Shown here in pieces: positions 11,074 through 22,433 of a stretch of DNA of 64,000 bases. Made by a program: the position numbers and the translations under genes. The stretch spans positions 50,279-114,278 of the forward strand of contig WBZZ01003187.1 of NCBI GenBank assembly GCA_019918135.1. Reading direction: 5' to 3'. Numbering within the stretch: the first letter of the stretch is position 1; each line of letters opens with the position of its first letter. This stretch comes from Paulinella micropora. Lineage: Eukaryota > Cercozoa > Imbricatea > Euglyphida > Paulinellidae. Under the pieces are notes generated by a model. The model was not told the origin of the DNA, did not search any database, and was given only the letters and a program-made list of their open reading frames with translations.

Positions 11074-11476
11074 GGACTTTTCAAAATTCTGTGCTCTAAA
11101 GTCAACCCAACAGAAACCAAATTCCATAACGTATTCCTATCAATTTTTATGTTTGTGATATACGAAGTATCACACAACTGCCTTTGGGAAGCTAAAAACG
11201 AACCTTTTTGTAATTTTTCCCTCCCTCCCCCCCCCCCCCCCCCCCCCCCCTAAAAAAAGCAAATCCCATTCACGAAATAATTTTTCCGAACTCTTTCGGT
11301 CTGGCGCCGGACACCAGCAGCGATTGAATACCAAACAGGGTCGGGCGTGACCACCAAGTCTGGAGCCCTCTCCAGACACCGCTCTATTCTTACCGCCGGA
11401 TCCTTCCACCATAGCACTTCCCCACCGGAAAGTCACAGTCCTCGCTGTAAAAGATCCTCCATACTTCGATCCCGCC

Positions 11477-14400
11477 ATGGCGGAGCTCGCTGCAACATGC
11501 CCGGACCCGTGCATGCTTTACTGTACGGCAACTACGGTTAGTGGAACACAGACCACCCCGTGGATTCTCATTTCTTGGAGACTTTGCCGCGACTTTCTAG
11601 ACAAACAGGCCGCCAAACTTACCGCGCCGCCTGCGCCCAAATACGCACCTGAAGTCGTCAATTGCGGCCTCACTGCAGAACAACAACGACTTCTATGGGC
11701 CCTCCTCGGAGAATTCGACGATGTCTTCCAAGACAAAGCAGGTGTCTTCAATCACACTGTTGTATCGCTCATCCTCAAACCGGGAGCTAAACCAATTGCG
11801 GTGCAATGCCCAAATTTTGGACTCCAGCGGTATACCAATACCTCAAAGGTTGGGAGATGGACGTTCTTACAGCCGGCCTCTGGTCCATGGCCTCCGCAAA
11901 TTGTGCCTGGGCTAGTCGAGCCTGCCCCGTATGAAAGTTTGAAGACTTAGCAAACCGCAACATACGCAACGTCTACGACTACCGCGGTGCCAACGACAAC
12001 CTCCACCTGCCTGTGCCAGGTTTACCCAACCCAGATCAGTACCGCGAACGCTTCGCGGGCTGGCACTATCTCAGCTCTATCGACATGGTCAACGGCTTCA
12101 CGCATCTGAGACTCAATCCAGATGACGGTAGCCGCGATATTCTTGCTGTTTGGACACCCTTAGGACTCCTAGTTCCTAATTGTATGCCTCAAGTTGTTCA
12201 CCGCGCCCCGGGAGACTTTCGACGCGCTATGGATAAGTCCTTCAACCATCTGGACTTTTGGAATAAATCCGCTTCAGCCTACCTCGACGACGTCACAGAC
12301 GGCTCCAACGACTTCGATACGTCTTCGCGAGCTCCGATGTGTCTTTCAGGCTATGCGAGACTCCGGCCTCCACGGTTCGGCCCGGAAACTACGCTTAGGC
12401 TATCGCGAGCTCAACATTCTGGGCAACGCTGCAGCAAGAAAGGTATTGCAGCAGATTCTTCCAAGGTCGACGCTATTCTCAAGCTGGCCGACCCATCCAA
12501 CGTTTCCGAAGTCCGATCAGTCTTATGACCAACTTCATCCAAGCCCATATCCCTGACTATTCCCGATTAGTGGCACCTCTGACCAATCTTCTCAAATCCA
12601 CTCACGCTCGGCCCTCCAGTGCCCCTTACCTGACCCGAGATGAGCGGAAATGTATGAAGAAGCTCCGCCGTGTCCTCACTACGCTCCCCATTCTGGTGAA
12701 GTATGAGTCATCGCAACGACTCTACCTCCGGACGGACGCAAGCCAGATCGGCATTGGCGGCGCACTTCACAATGGCCCAGAGCGCAACGCTCCGGTCATC
12801 CAGTACTTCTCCCAGAAGCTTACAGACACGCAAACACGATGGGCGACCTACGTTCGTGAAGCCTACGGCGTCATCTAAGGTATTCAACAGTGCCGCTACT
12901 ACATCGATGCCAGCGACCACGAACTCACCATCGTCACAGATCACCGTCCCCTTTTGTGGCTATGGCACGCTTGCAGCCCCATGGTCGTCAACTGGGTTTT
13001 GGAGCACCTTCAGACGATTCGATTTAAAGTCGAATACCTACCAGGTATTAAGCAAAACCAACTCCCCGACGGTCTCTCACGTGTCCCTTGCATCGCCCCC
13101 GGCCAGCCCACCCTGATTGGCGAAGCCGAGGCGACTCTCCAGCTCTTATCCACCATTCCGGCACCCCGAGCAGGCTCTACCCTTTGGTTAGCAGTTGAAG
13201 GCACGCACACGGCCCTGGATACCCGCCTCAATCCCTATCTTGCCGGATCCTCCGCGGCGGCCCCACTCTACGTAGCATTCAAGCCCCATGGGACTTGGCC
13301 ATTGTCATTCCCTCTGCTGAACGCTCCCCGATGGTTGCCCGCGACATGTTTGCTCTCCGCAAGCCCTTCACACTGCTCATGCCTCAAGACTTGGTTCATT
13401 GCGTTCCAGATGAAACTCTTCCACAGACGATCGTCGAGCAATGCCGCAAGATCTTATTCCTTGACGACAACCTCGTCTGGCTCGTACATGAACTTAGAAT
13501 GGAGCAACACTATATCTATCCTCTCGTTGCTACATCGCATGCACAGCGCGTAACACGCCAGCAGATCATCAACGCACAACGACAGGACAGCTTCACTGCC
13601 CCTCTTTGGACCGAAGACGTCATCTCAGTCTCCGCCGGCTCAGCCGAACTAATCCTCAGACAAGGTATCGCAGTCACACGTTGACCCCGATCAATCTTCA
13701 GTCAAGGTTTATGTCCCAGAAGAGCTACGCCGTCCCCTCATCAATTACGCCCACCTCATGCAGAACCACGCCAAAGCGCCGGCCTCGCATCATCAACTCG
13801 GCTACGTTGAATGCCGCCACAAAGCAATCCGCACGGCTATCCAGTCTCTTCCTAAGGCAGAAAAGACCAACTGGCCCAGCATCATCCCTTCTCTCTCCTT
13901 CGCTCAGAACACATACGTTTCTACAGCAACCGGCACTACTACCTTTGAAGGAATGCTCGCCCGCAAGCCCCGCTGCACGTTGGACTTCTTCGACTCACCG
14001 GAGATTGTTAATGCCCGCGCTACCGCTTCCAGCGCCGCCCTTGACGCATCACCGACACTGTCAATACAGTCGTCCGAACAGATCGCACTGTTGAACAGCG
14101 CCCGCACCGCTGTCACAACTTATGTCAGCGCGTGCACCACCGTTACCCGCGCCCGGTCCGTCGCTCAAAAGAACAAAGGCCGCCGCAAGGCTGTTGGAAT
14201 GGAAAGTAAACGACACAGTCTCCGTCTACCGCCCCAAGCATTCCAAGCAAGGAATTCCAGCCTCCTCCGTTCTTCAGTTCGACGGCCCCTACACCATCGT
14301 CGAGCAGGTCAGCTCAAACTGCTTCAAGCTGCGTCATCTCAAGACCAACAAGGTATTGAAACGCATCGACCGCTCACACCTCGCTCCTTATACTGCACCC

Positions 14401-14961
14401 ACTGACGGCCTCGCCCCGCTCAACACAGTCGCAGTAGACGATCACGACGACGACTCAGTCAACTACACCATCGGCGAAGTCGTAGCATTCATCGACCGCG
14501 ATCAGGTTAAACTTGGCATCGTTTTAGACGAGGACCCAGAGAACGAGGAAAACGACCTCGTAGTTCACCAGCTCGGTACGACCTCAGACAAGAACCCTCT
14601 CTTCCGTGCATCTACGAAGACACAAAGGACCAAACAACTATCCAACGCTGGGGTAATCCCTTGGCCCACTGGAAGCCCCTTCTCTTCGACACAACAAACG
14701 ATCAAGTCGTTCATCGGCACATCGAGTGGCGCTCTCATAAGACCAACAAAGACAAAGGCCGACTTCCCGCCAGCGTTCTTAAGCTTCTCAAAGGCCCTCT
14801 CATCACCGGCGAATCCTTCCCACTTCACATCTTCCAGAAAGGTAAGCAAGCTACATCGAAGGAATAGCCACCTCAACACTCTCAAGTGGGTTTTACCCAT
14901 CGTACCGGCTTCACCCGCCACAGCCCAGCGCTTTTCCCACTTGGCCCGCCATCGTCCCTAG
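11477..14961 (+). mobile_element. Ty3/gypsy retrotransposon pol remnant (copy 1)
   Basis: Reverse transcriptase begins with LLGEFDDVFQDKAG (about 11700) and has SSIDMVNGFTHLRL (catalytic Asp, about 12075) and AYLDDV (about 12275). RNase H has LRTDASQIGIGGAL (about 12728) and TDHRPLLWLW (about 12938). An integrase-linker segment follows (13295-13780). The integrase catalytic core is missing: the text runs from MQNHAKAP straight to HHQLGYVECRHKAIR. The C-terminal GPY/F-type module (QFDGPYTIVEQVSSN, about 14277) is present, followed by an acidic stretch. Frames change several times and an in-frame TAA lies at 12876-12878. No gag or protease was recognised upstream. Non-autonomous as it stands. 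Confidence 0.85.
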
Positions 14962-15390
14962 ACAAGCTACGCCACGACCAGAGTATCCCTGTAAGTCCTT
15001 GGTCGCCTTTTATGCCTGCAGGTCAACAATCATCCTCATCGAATCTGAACACCTCAGTGATTATATTGGCATGGCATAATTGGTGCATTGAATTTGGTTC
15101 ATCTCGGCTGTGCGATACATGGCCACCTAGCTTCCTACGGCTCGACGTCAGCTCCCTGGTATCAACGCATCGCTACTGCGCCTCAATTGTCTCAGCCCCG
15201 CTTCCGCATCCCGATATCCGGCCCCGGCTGATCTCCGTCTACACTGCGCTACACATCGACGCACTTCTTTTTCATCCTCCTCCTGGGCTCATCTTTCTCT
15301 TTTTCTCCTGCTTTTTTTTTCTGAGACAAGTCACTGACCAATCGTTAGTCACTCACCCTGTACGCAACTCTACTCAACCGTTAGGTCTGG

Positions 15391-15480
15391 GGGGGGGGAG
15401 CTATCAGACTGAGTACTTTAACGACCTGCCAAAACCACTACCGTTGACATTTTACTTTTTTTGACTAATCCGTTAGATTT
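15391..15480 (+). repeat. Purine tract and possible start of the gypsy 3' LTR
   Basis: A run of nine or more G (about 15390-15398), then ctatcagactgagtacttta. A G-rich tract directly before the 3' LTR is the usual plus-strand primer site. About 75 bp from 15401 reappear in inverse orientation at about 41800-41876, so this is a repeated sequence. LTR ends were not proven. Confidence 0.4.
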
Positions 15481-16728
15481 TCCTCTGCACGACGTTTCGA
15501 CTTCACTAACTAGCTTTCGATTTCGTCCAGGAATGACTTGATTTAATCAAAGTTTTTACAGCAAATGCCATTTTCCCCCTCTCGACTGCCTTTTTCCCTT
15601 GACATACCGAAAACCGCCAATACGGTGAATTTTAGGGAACACATTCAAGAGAACATAAAAATGATATTTGCAGTGCACTGCGTGCACAGCCATTAGGCTC
15701 AGAAAGACTTTCCCAAATGAAAGTTCAGGACTTCCACCGTTGAACACCAATGACTTGAACTTGAAGCCACCTTCAAGTACTTAGCACATTTAACTTCAAG
15801 TGTCGCCTAACGGCTACTCACAATCTACGTTCAACCAAGATCGTACTTTGCAAACCAAGTCTGCAAACCAGTAGAAATCAACGTAAATAAACGAAGTGAC
15901 CTCTCAGCTATTTAATGGTATTTCACCTACTCTCAGGAGCTAGGGCTGTTTGCAGCCATAGAGTCTTTCAATAAGAGTTCGTTGTGTATTTATCCCTTGG
16001 GGTTGTATCCAAACTCACAGACAATAGCTAGTTTATTATTATATTTTAAAATTAATTGTAATATTGTAATAGTTATACTACTAGTATTATCCACTAGTAT
16101 CAAGTAATATTGTACTATTTTATTAAAACTGTGTTTGCGTAAATAAAGTAAAAATATTAATATTTTCGACGTTCCACAAAGGGTCCGATGGGGATGATCT
16201 TGCCCTTCCTATCGCGTTCGGGGTTCGTCGCAGCCTCACACTTCCTAACGTATTTGTAATTACGATAATACCGTTTTATACATTAGTCGTTATTCAGTGG
16301 CACAGGTGGCACTTAACTATTTACCAATACAGTATGTCAGTTACCATTTTAATCAGTACGGATGGATGGCTAGTTAGGACGCAGTATAGGTAGAACGGTT
16401 ACAGTCGTTCAGTCCATATTATAATTAGTCACAGTCATTAGTTGTGCTTCCAACCATAATCATTGCTAGAGACGTGGCATAGTTCTAGAGTAAAACGGAA
16501 AGTGATTGTATTCTCAGTAAAGTTCAGTTCCAGTAACAAGAAGTAGTCGTGGGATTATTTTAGCGTCATATACTGATATCCGGAACTCAATCTGCCGGAA
16601 TTCCTCAGTAGGAATAGTCCGTCAATTGTGTTTAATCAGACTTGCTTTTAGTCGTGTGTATTTTGGATTTACGTCCGCAGCAGTCCTCTCAGTTTGGACT
16701 ACGGTTTTATTCATCAGCAAATATAATT
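15481..16728. other. AT-rich non-coding interval
   Basis: No gene seen. The first part may be LTR sequence (ttcaataagagttcg near 15965 looks polyadenylation-like). The rest has short ATT/TAT-rich and tactagtatt-type repeats (16040-16160). Confidence 0.4.
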
Positions 16729-18520
16729 TCAGTCATCGTCTTTCACGGGGTTGTCTCGTTTTTGGTGCCACTCTTCTAGACGCGCTTGACGTTTCACCAT
16801 GCGTTGGGCGGCCCATTTTGCTAAGCGATCAACCACCTCATTCAGCCTTTCTTGCCAAATGAAGCTTTCCTCCTGGTGAGCTCGTACCCAGTGGATGGAA
16901 ACGGGGGCGATGTCTTTGTGAAACCGTGCCAGGGCGTCCCATAGTCCAGGTGAGGGACGGTTCTTGAAAGTCTCATGATACTCCCCATCAAGAACCGCAT
17001 CAGAGAGGGATTTGTAGTCAGTGAATATGTGGACTCGTCTGGGTCTCAAGTTCGTCTGGCGGAGGTATTGTAGACCTCCTGCAGCTACGGCTAAGATTTC
17101 CTGTGCTCCACTCGTCGCCGGGTTATCGGCGGCGCCATAGATGGCTATGCATTGTCCTTGGTGGAAGAGGAGTGCTCCGAAGCCTGCGACGTGCCCAAGT
17201 TCGGGAAATGATGATCCATCAGTGACCAGGATGGCATCATAGGGGTGTAGGGAGTCTGGAGAGAGTGGATCCGGGGAGTCTAGTCGAGGGGCTAGTCGGT
17301 CAACGGGGAACAGCTGTTTGATTTCGTCTGGAAGTGTGTGTAGGCGGAGTGCAAACACCGTGGTTCTAAGTTTGAGACAGAATTCCCACTGGTCCTCCTC
17401 GTTTCGGGGTATGTTGAGGAGAAATAGGTCAGGCTCATGAGTTTCGAGGTACTCGAGGAGCTCGGGTAGGATGTCTACTGGGGTGGCAATTAAATCTAGT
17501 TGTGCGTCGATACCCTGATCTTGCAATCGTTTCGCCTCGTCTTTGTTTCTATCTGGGAAGATTCATCACGCTGTCGGAATCTGGTCAGGTAGGCTCGCAG
17601 CGCAGGCGCTTCTTGATCCTTCTGAGCTTGGATGAGGCGCCTTACTTCCTCCTGTAGTGCCTGGGCTTCACTAGTTTGAATGTCCGCTTCCGATCCCGTA
17701 AGGTGGTTAAGTGCGGTCCGTGGGGTCGCTCCCCCCATCCACAGAAGCGGTTCAAATGTTCCCTTATTGACCTTATCTCCTGGGAGGCAAGGGGAGGTTG
17801 GATGCGGTCACCTCCTATCAAAAGGTTACGCCGGTTGTATTTGATTTCTGCCGGAGGGGTCCATATTCGTACCCCTTGGCCCATAATGTCCGGGGTGCGG
17901 AACTGTTCGTTCATCTCGTCCGTGATGCGGGATCTGTACAGGTCCGCATAGTGTTGGTAGATCGCCTCAGGGGACGGTCGTTGAGGAGGCGATTCTGTCT
18001 GGACCAATAGGTAGAGCTTGGATTGCTTCCGGTCGAAGATCTGATTGAGGATTTTCCTTCGTGGAAGTTTCGCTAGCCGTCGTTTAGTGTTAAGGTCCTC
18101 TTGAGCTCTCGAGATCCGCGTGCGGACTTTGGCAACTTCTTTGAAGGCTCGGGGCAGTTCTGCTTCCAGGTCCAGTGGGGAGTCGGAAGGCATTTCAGCG
18201 AGAATTCCGGCCACCACGGTTCCTTTGAGGTATAGTGTTCGACATATATCTTACCAAAGGCGAAGGATTCTGTTCCCTGGATCTCGGGGGACACCACGTT
18301 GGATGCACTTCTGCACTGATTGGAGGGCTTTAAGCATGCGTGGAACCTTGGTGATCCTCCGTTTGGTTCGGGGCGGGCGTGGGCGGCGGCTGTCAAGAGG
18401 CTGGCTAGCTGTCGCAGGGGGGTCCTTTCCGTCGCTTGGTTGGTCAGCGTTGGTCTCCGGCTCTTCCGCCTCCTCAGTTGGACATAGTGCCTCAGCAGCT
18501 TGGACGGCTAGCTGCAGCAT
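16729..18520 (-). mobile_element. LINE remnant with RNase H, reverse transcriptase deleted
   Basis: Minus-strand coding remnant. 17526-16729 is an RNase H domain with all four acidic positions: VTDGSSFPE, SGAQEILAVAAG, FTDYKSLSD and VVDRLAKWA. Upstream (18217-17500) is a basic/acidic linker with HYADLYRSRITDEMNEQF and PRRKILNQIFDRKQSKLY, like the region between endonuclease and RT in non-LTR elements. The RT palm should lie between and is absent; the linker and RNase H meet near 17530. Frames change at 17640-17740. RNase H downstream of RT is usual for I-like clades, but the clade cannot be set without the RT. Confidence 0.65.
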
Positions 18521-18905
18521 GCGCTGGGGTGGGACGGAATCTTGTACGCTCCTCTTGATGCTCTGCTCGAAAGAGTCAAGTTGTACCTGGTTCCATCTTC
18601 CAGGTTCAGCAAAGGGCGGGCCCCATCAACTGCCTCTGGCCCAGGGTGAGATTGCAGGCCCGTGCTTCGGTTGTAGGAGTGTGAAGGGTCTGCCGCTTTA
18701 TGTTTGATTAAAGTGACCTTTTGACGCTATTAATAAGCGGTTTTTTTTTCATAGTTCACTTAAATATGACAGAATTGTTTCAAATACAAACTAATCACTG
18801 TTAATATTGCCCTTTTTTGGTTTAAAAACTTGAGTAAAACACGAGATCCACAAACATAGCTTTGATCCACAAACAGGAGCTGAATTGCCCGGGTCACTCA
18901 AGTGT

Positions 18906-18970
18906 TTATATATATATATATACATATTATATATATATATATGTATATATATGTATATATATATATATTT
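18906..18970. repeat. (TA)n microsatellite
   Basis: Nearly uninterrupted ta/atg repeats. Open frames through it are artefacts. Confidence 0.9.
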
Positions 18971-19060
18971 ACGCAAGCACTATTTTAGTAGAATACTTGC
19001 CACTCGTAGAGCTGAGTGGGAAGCAGAAGATATATATATATATATTTATATATATTTATT

Positions 19061-19061
19061 C

Positions 19062-19097
<36 letters not shown>

Positions 19098-19100
19098 TAA

Positions 19101-19177
<77 letters not shown>

Positions 19178-19218
19178 ATGATGATGATGATTATTATTAT
19201 TATTATCATTATTATTAC

Positions 19219-19273
<55 letters not shown>
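19061..19273. repeat. (ATT)n array
   Basis: Long ATT array interrupted by aatgatgatg at about 19176-19190. It is probably the tail of an older element and the landing site of the next one. Confidence 0.9.
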
Positions 19274-19274
19274 T

Positions 19275-19447
19275 AGGGAGTACATAGGCCATCGGTCCTT
19301 TCCATGGGCTGATTGGTATAAAGCTCCTAGAGTAATGTTCTATGCCGTCACTTCCTTTATTCCACCGATTAGTGTGGAGACTTTCCTTATGGAATGGAGG
19401 ACTGGATGCACATGGCCTTTTGGCTAAGCAATTGGCAGGAGATACAC
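19275..19447 (+). mobile_element. SINE-like element, family B, copy 1
   Basis: Runs from agggagtacataggcc to gcaggagatacac, then (ATT)n to about 19482. Nearly identical to 20325-20497 and to the reverse complement of 28850-29022. No tRNA-like promoter seen, so it could be a short 5'-truncated LINE end. The last 30 bp resemble the family A tail. Confidence 0.75.
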
Positions 19448-19482
<35 letters not shown>

Positions 19483-19483
<1 letters not shown>

Positions 19484-19705
19484 CACATTATTTCCATACC
19501 CCGTTAGCGACTCAAGATTGTTACGATAGGCACGGTACGATATTTAATAACCGATAACTGCATATACTAACGATATGAAGACTGAGGATACCTAAAGTAG
19601 GGACTCCGAAATTTCCAGACCATGGATAACAGACAGACCGGAACGGTAAGTATATATTGCCATTATATACCGGGGTGGGACGGCATATTATTATTATCAT
19701 TATTA

Positions 19706-19770
<65 letters not shown>
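19483..19770. repeat. Unclassified repeat fragment with (ATT)n tail
   Basis: About 200 bp of unique-looking sequence ending in an ATT/ATC array at about 19685-19770, the same architecture as its neighbours. No second copy was seen. Confidence 0.4.
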
Positions 19771-19771
<1 letters not shown>

Positions 19772-20278
19772 GGAAGTATATCTTTCTTCTCGGAGTGTTG
19801 ACTGTGATGTATTTGAGGGTAACACCTGATGATAAAAATTTAGTTACGCTTGTTTATCAGAGCTCCAGCCCAATGGCCTTACGGCGTTAAACTGTGATGC
19901 CAACTCAAAACCATTTGGTGGATGATGCTGGGGAGGAGGGTCGTTGGGCGCCTGTCGAAGATCTTAAACTCCGCTATGCCGGTTGATAGCCCGTGGACCC
20001 AGCGGATACCAAATTGTTATGGGTGGGGTTTTGAGGTAGTTCTAGCAACCATGCTTGGTGTACGCACTTGCACATGCGGCAACGTTTTGCAAGAGGTTGT
20101 TGGGACTGCGGAATAACCTCGGCTTAGTGTAGTCTTGCCCTCAGGAGCTCCATCGGTGGCCCCTATAATCAGTCGAGAGACTGACTAGGTGGGGATGGAG
20201 CACCTCGAACAAGGGCATAGAGGCTCATGTCCGGAAACGGATCGTGCCATCAGCTGCATCCGTATGCCTTAGAGGAAA
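19771..20278 (+). mobile_element. Non-autonomous element, family C, with (ATT)n tail
   Basis: About 508 bp between ATT arrays. Its 3' end (ggctcatgtccggaaa ... ccatcagc ... agaggaaa) is a diverged form of the SINE/LINE tail and is followed by (ATT)n to 20324. A 40-bp piece (about 19823-19862) recurs inverted at 45345-45384. It could be a 5' fragment of an unseen LINE. Confidence 0.5.
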
Positions 20279-20324
<46 letters not shown>

Positions 20325-20325
<1 letters not shown>

Positions 20326-20497
20326 GGGAGTACATAGGCCATCGGTCCTTTCCATGGGCTGATTGGTATAAAGCTCCTAGAGTAATGTTCTATGCCGTCA
20401 CTTCCTTTATTCCACCGATTGGTGTGGAGACTTTCCTTATGGAATGGAGGACTGGATGCACATGGCCTTTTGGCTCAGCAATTGGCAGGAGATACAC
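20325..20497 (+). mobile_element. SINE-like element, family B, copy 2
   Basis: Same 173-bp unit as 19275-19447 with a few substitutions (for example ggtgtgg for agtgtgg). (ATT)n tail to about 20561. Confidence 0.8.
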
Positions 20498-20562
<65 letters not shown>

Positions 20563-20563
20563 G

Positions 20564-20832
20564 TGGACACCGTGATAGCCCAGTGGTCAAGTTCTACCAT
20601 CTGGGCCCTGTCGCCAGTTCGATTCCCGTCGGTGCCACCAGTATTTTCATTGAACATACCGGTCTATTTCTGGACCAGTATTTTCATTGAACATACCGGC
20701 CCGTCTGGAAGTGTTGGAACTGCCCTTGCGGGGGTGTCATTAGAGCTTATCGTCAATTCTTCGTACTCCCCTCACGGGTGAGACGATGGAGGCGCATGTG
20801 CAGAAATGCATCAGCCATTGACAGAGAAGCAC
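20564..20832 (+). mobile_element. tRNA-derived SINE, family A, full copy
   Basis: The 5' part folds as a tRNA-like head: A-box-like tagcccagtgg (20576-20586) and B-box-like agttcgattcc (20616-20626), spaced as in pol III type 2 promoters. The body carries a duplicated gtattttcattgaacatacc segment; the 3' tail gatggaggcgcatgtgcag ... agaagcac is followed by (ATT)n. Confidence 0.9.
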
Positions 20833-20863
<31 letters not shown>

Positions 20864-21093
20864 GACACCGTGATAGCCCAGTGGTCAAGTTCTACCATCT
20901 GGGCCCTGTCGCCAGTTCGATTCCCGTCGGTGCCACCAGTATTTTCATTGAACATACCGGTCCGTCTGGAAGTGTTGGAACTGCCCTTGCGGGGGTGTCA
21001 TTAGAGCCTATCGTCAATTCATCGTACTCCCCTCACGGGTGAGACGATGGAGGCGCATGTGCAGATTTGCATCAGACATTGACAGAGAAGCAC
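20864..21093 (+). mobile_element. tRNA-derived SINE, family A, full copy
   Basis: Starts at gacaccgtgatagcccagtg right after the previous copy's ATT tail and ends at gaagcac. One copy of the internal gtattttcattg segment. Confidence 0.9.
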
Positions 21094-21096
21094 TAA

Positions 21097-21151
<55 letters not shown>

Positions 21152-21153
<2 letters not shown>

Positions 21154-21293
21154 ATACCGGTCCGTCTGGAAGTGTTGGAACTGCCCTTGCGGGGGTGTCA
21201 TTAGAGCCTATCGTCAATTCTTCGTACTCCCCTCACGGGTGAGACGATGGAGGCGCATGTGCAGAAATGCATCAGCCATCGACAGAGAAGCAC
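21152..21293 (+). mobile_element. SINE family A, 5'-truncated
   Basis: Begins at acataccggtccgtctgg, lacking the tRNA head, with complete tail and (ATT)n to 21372. 5' truncation is typical of target-primed reverse transcription. Confidence 0.85.
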
Positions 21294-21372
<79 letters not shown>

Positions 21373-21420
21373 GATGGAGGCGCATGTGCAGAAATGCATC
21401 AGCCATTGACAGAGAAGCAC
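21373..21420 (+). mobile_element. SINE family A, tail-only copy
   Basis: Only the last 48 bp (gatggaggcgcatg to agaagcac), between two long ATT arrays. Confidence 0.8.
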
Positions 21421-21501
<81 letters not shown>

Positions 21502-21502
21502 T

Positions 21503-21667
21503 AGTGCCACCAGTATTTTCATTGAACATACCGGTCCGTCTGGAAGTGTTAGGATTGCCCTTGCGGGGGTGTCGTTAGAGCCTATCGTCAATTCTTCGTA
21601 CTCCCCTCACGGGTGAGACGATGGAGGTGCATGTGCAGATTTGCATCAGCCATTGACAGAGAAGCAC
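21503..21667 (+). mobile_element. SINE family A, 5'-truncated
   Basis: Begins at agtgccaccagtattttc, just after the tRNA-like head, and ends gaagcac. Tail has mixed ATT/ACT to about 21735. Confidence 0.85.
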
Positions 21668-21691
21668 TATTATTATTACTATTATTATTAC

Positions 21692-21734
<43 letters not shown>

Positions 21735-21830
21735 GCTATTGACGCTAAATTGCATCAGGTCTCTGGCATGACCGTAAACTGTGACTGCTTTTAATAATAA
21801 TAATTACTTAATATATAATGTTGAATTATA

Positions 21831-22096
21831 GTGCTTCTCTGTCAATGGCTGATGCATTTCTGCACATGCGCCTCCATCGTCTCACCCGTGAGGGGAGTAC
21901 GAAGAATTGACGATAAGCTCTAATGACACCCCCGCAAGGGCAGTTCCAACACTTCCAGACTGGCCGGTATGTTCAATGAAAATACTGGTCCAGACGGATC
22001 GGTATGTTCAATGAAAATACTGGTGGCACCGACGGGAATCGAACTGGCGACAGGGCCCAGATGGTAGAACTTGACCACTGGGCTATCACGGTGTCC
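21831..22096 (-). mobile_element. tRNA-derived SINE, family A, full copy, inverted
   Basis: Reverse orientation, full length with duplicated internal segment. Its own ATT tail has almost gone. It lies against the LINE's 3' ATT tail. Confidence 0.85.
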
Positions 22097-22097
22097 A

Positions 22098-22114
22098 AAA
22101 TGATGATGATGATG

Positions 22115-22206
<92 letters not shown>
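22098..22206 (-). repeat. (ATT)n tail of the LINE
   Basis: aat repeats on the plus strand, ATT on the LINE's coding strand, starting with a short gat stretch. They directly follow the LINE 3' UTR. Confidence 0.8.
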
Positions 22207-22207
<1 letters not shown>

Positions 22208-22433
22208 GGCTTCCTCAGACTATAGCATCAGATCCAGATCCTGGACATGTGCCTCCATTGGGTCACCGGGGTCAGCCGATCCCAACGCATTGTCAGAACA
22301 ACAAACAGACATAGCAGCAACAGCAACAGCAGGGGCAGATGGGGGCTGTGAAGTGCATGAAGAGCTAGATGCGAGGGTGTTAGCTGAAGAGAAGAACTCG
22401 GAGACACTACGCTGCGCTCCCGAACCCCTCTCT
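22207..22433 (-). mobile_element. LINE 3' UTR with SINE-like tail
   Basis: On the minus strand its last 60 bp contain atggaggcacatgtccag, against atggaggcgcatgtgcag in SINE family A at the same distance from (ATT)n. Over 29 bases, from the ccggtga/cgggtga block onward, I count 23 matches. Confidence 0.7.

Larger units (their letters stand above)
9660..11345. other. Non-coding interval
   Basis: I see no supported gene. It holds hairpin copies 14 and 15 and a poly-C run at about 11226-11250. Short open frames, for example minus-strand 10132-10359, lack recognisable domains or good starts. Confidence 0.5.

Noticed and set aside
20576-20626. tRNA gene in the SINE head
   Set aside because: A and B boxes are present, but the copies are multiple, diverged, continue into a SINE body and end in (ATT)n, and no consistent acceptor stem could be drawn. 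It is a tRNA-derived SINE head.
19016-21591. Many open frames of poly-Ile, poly-Leu, poly-Tyr, poly-Asn or poly-Met
   Set aside because: They are translations of (ATT)n/(AAT)n arrays in all six frames, not proteins.
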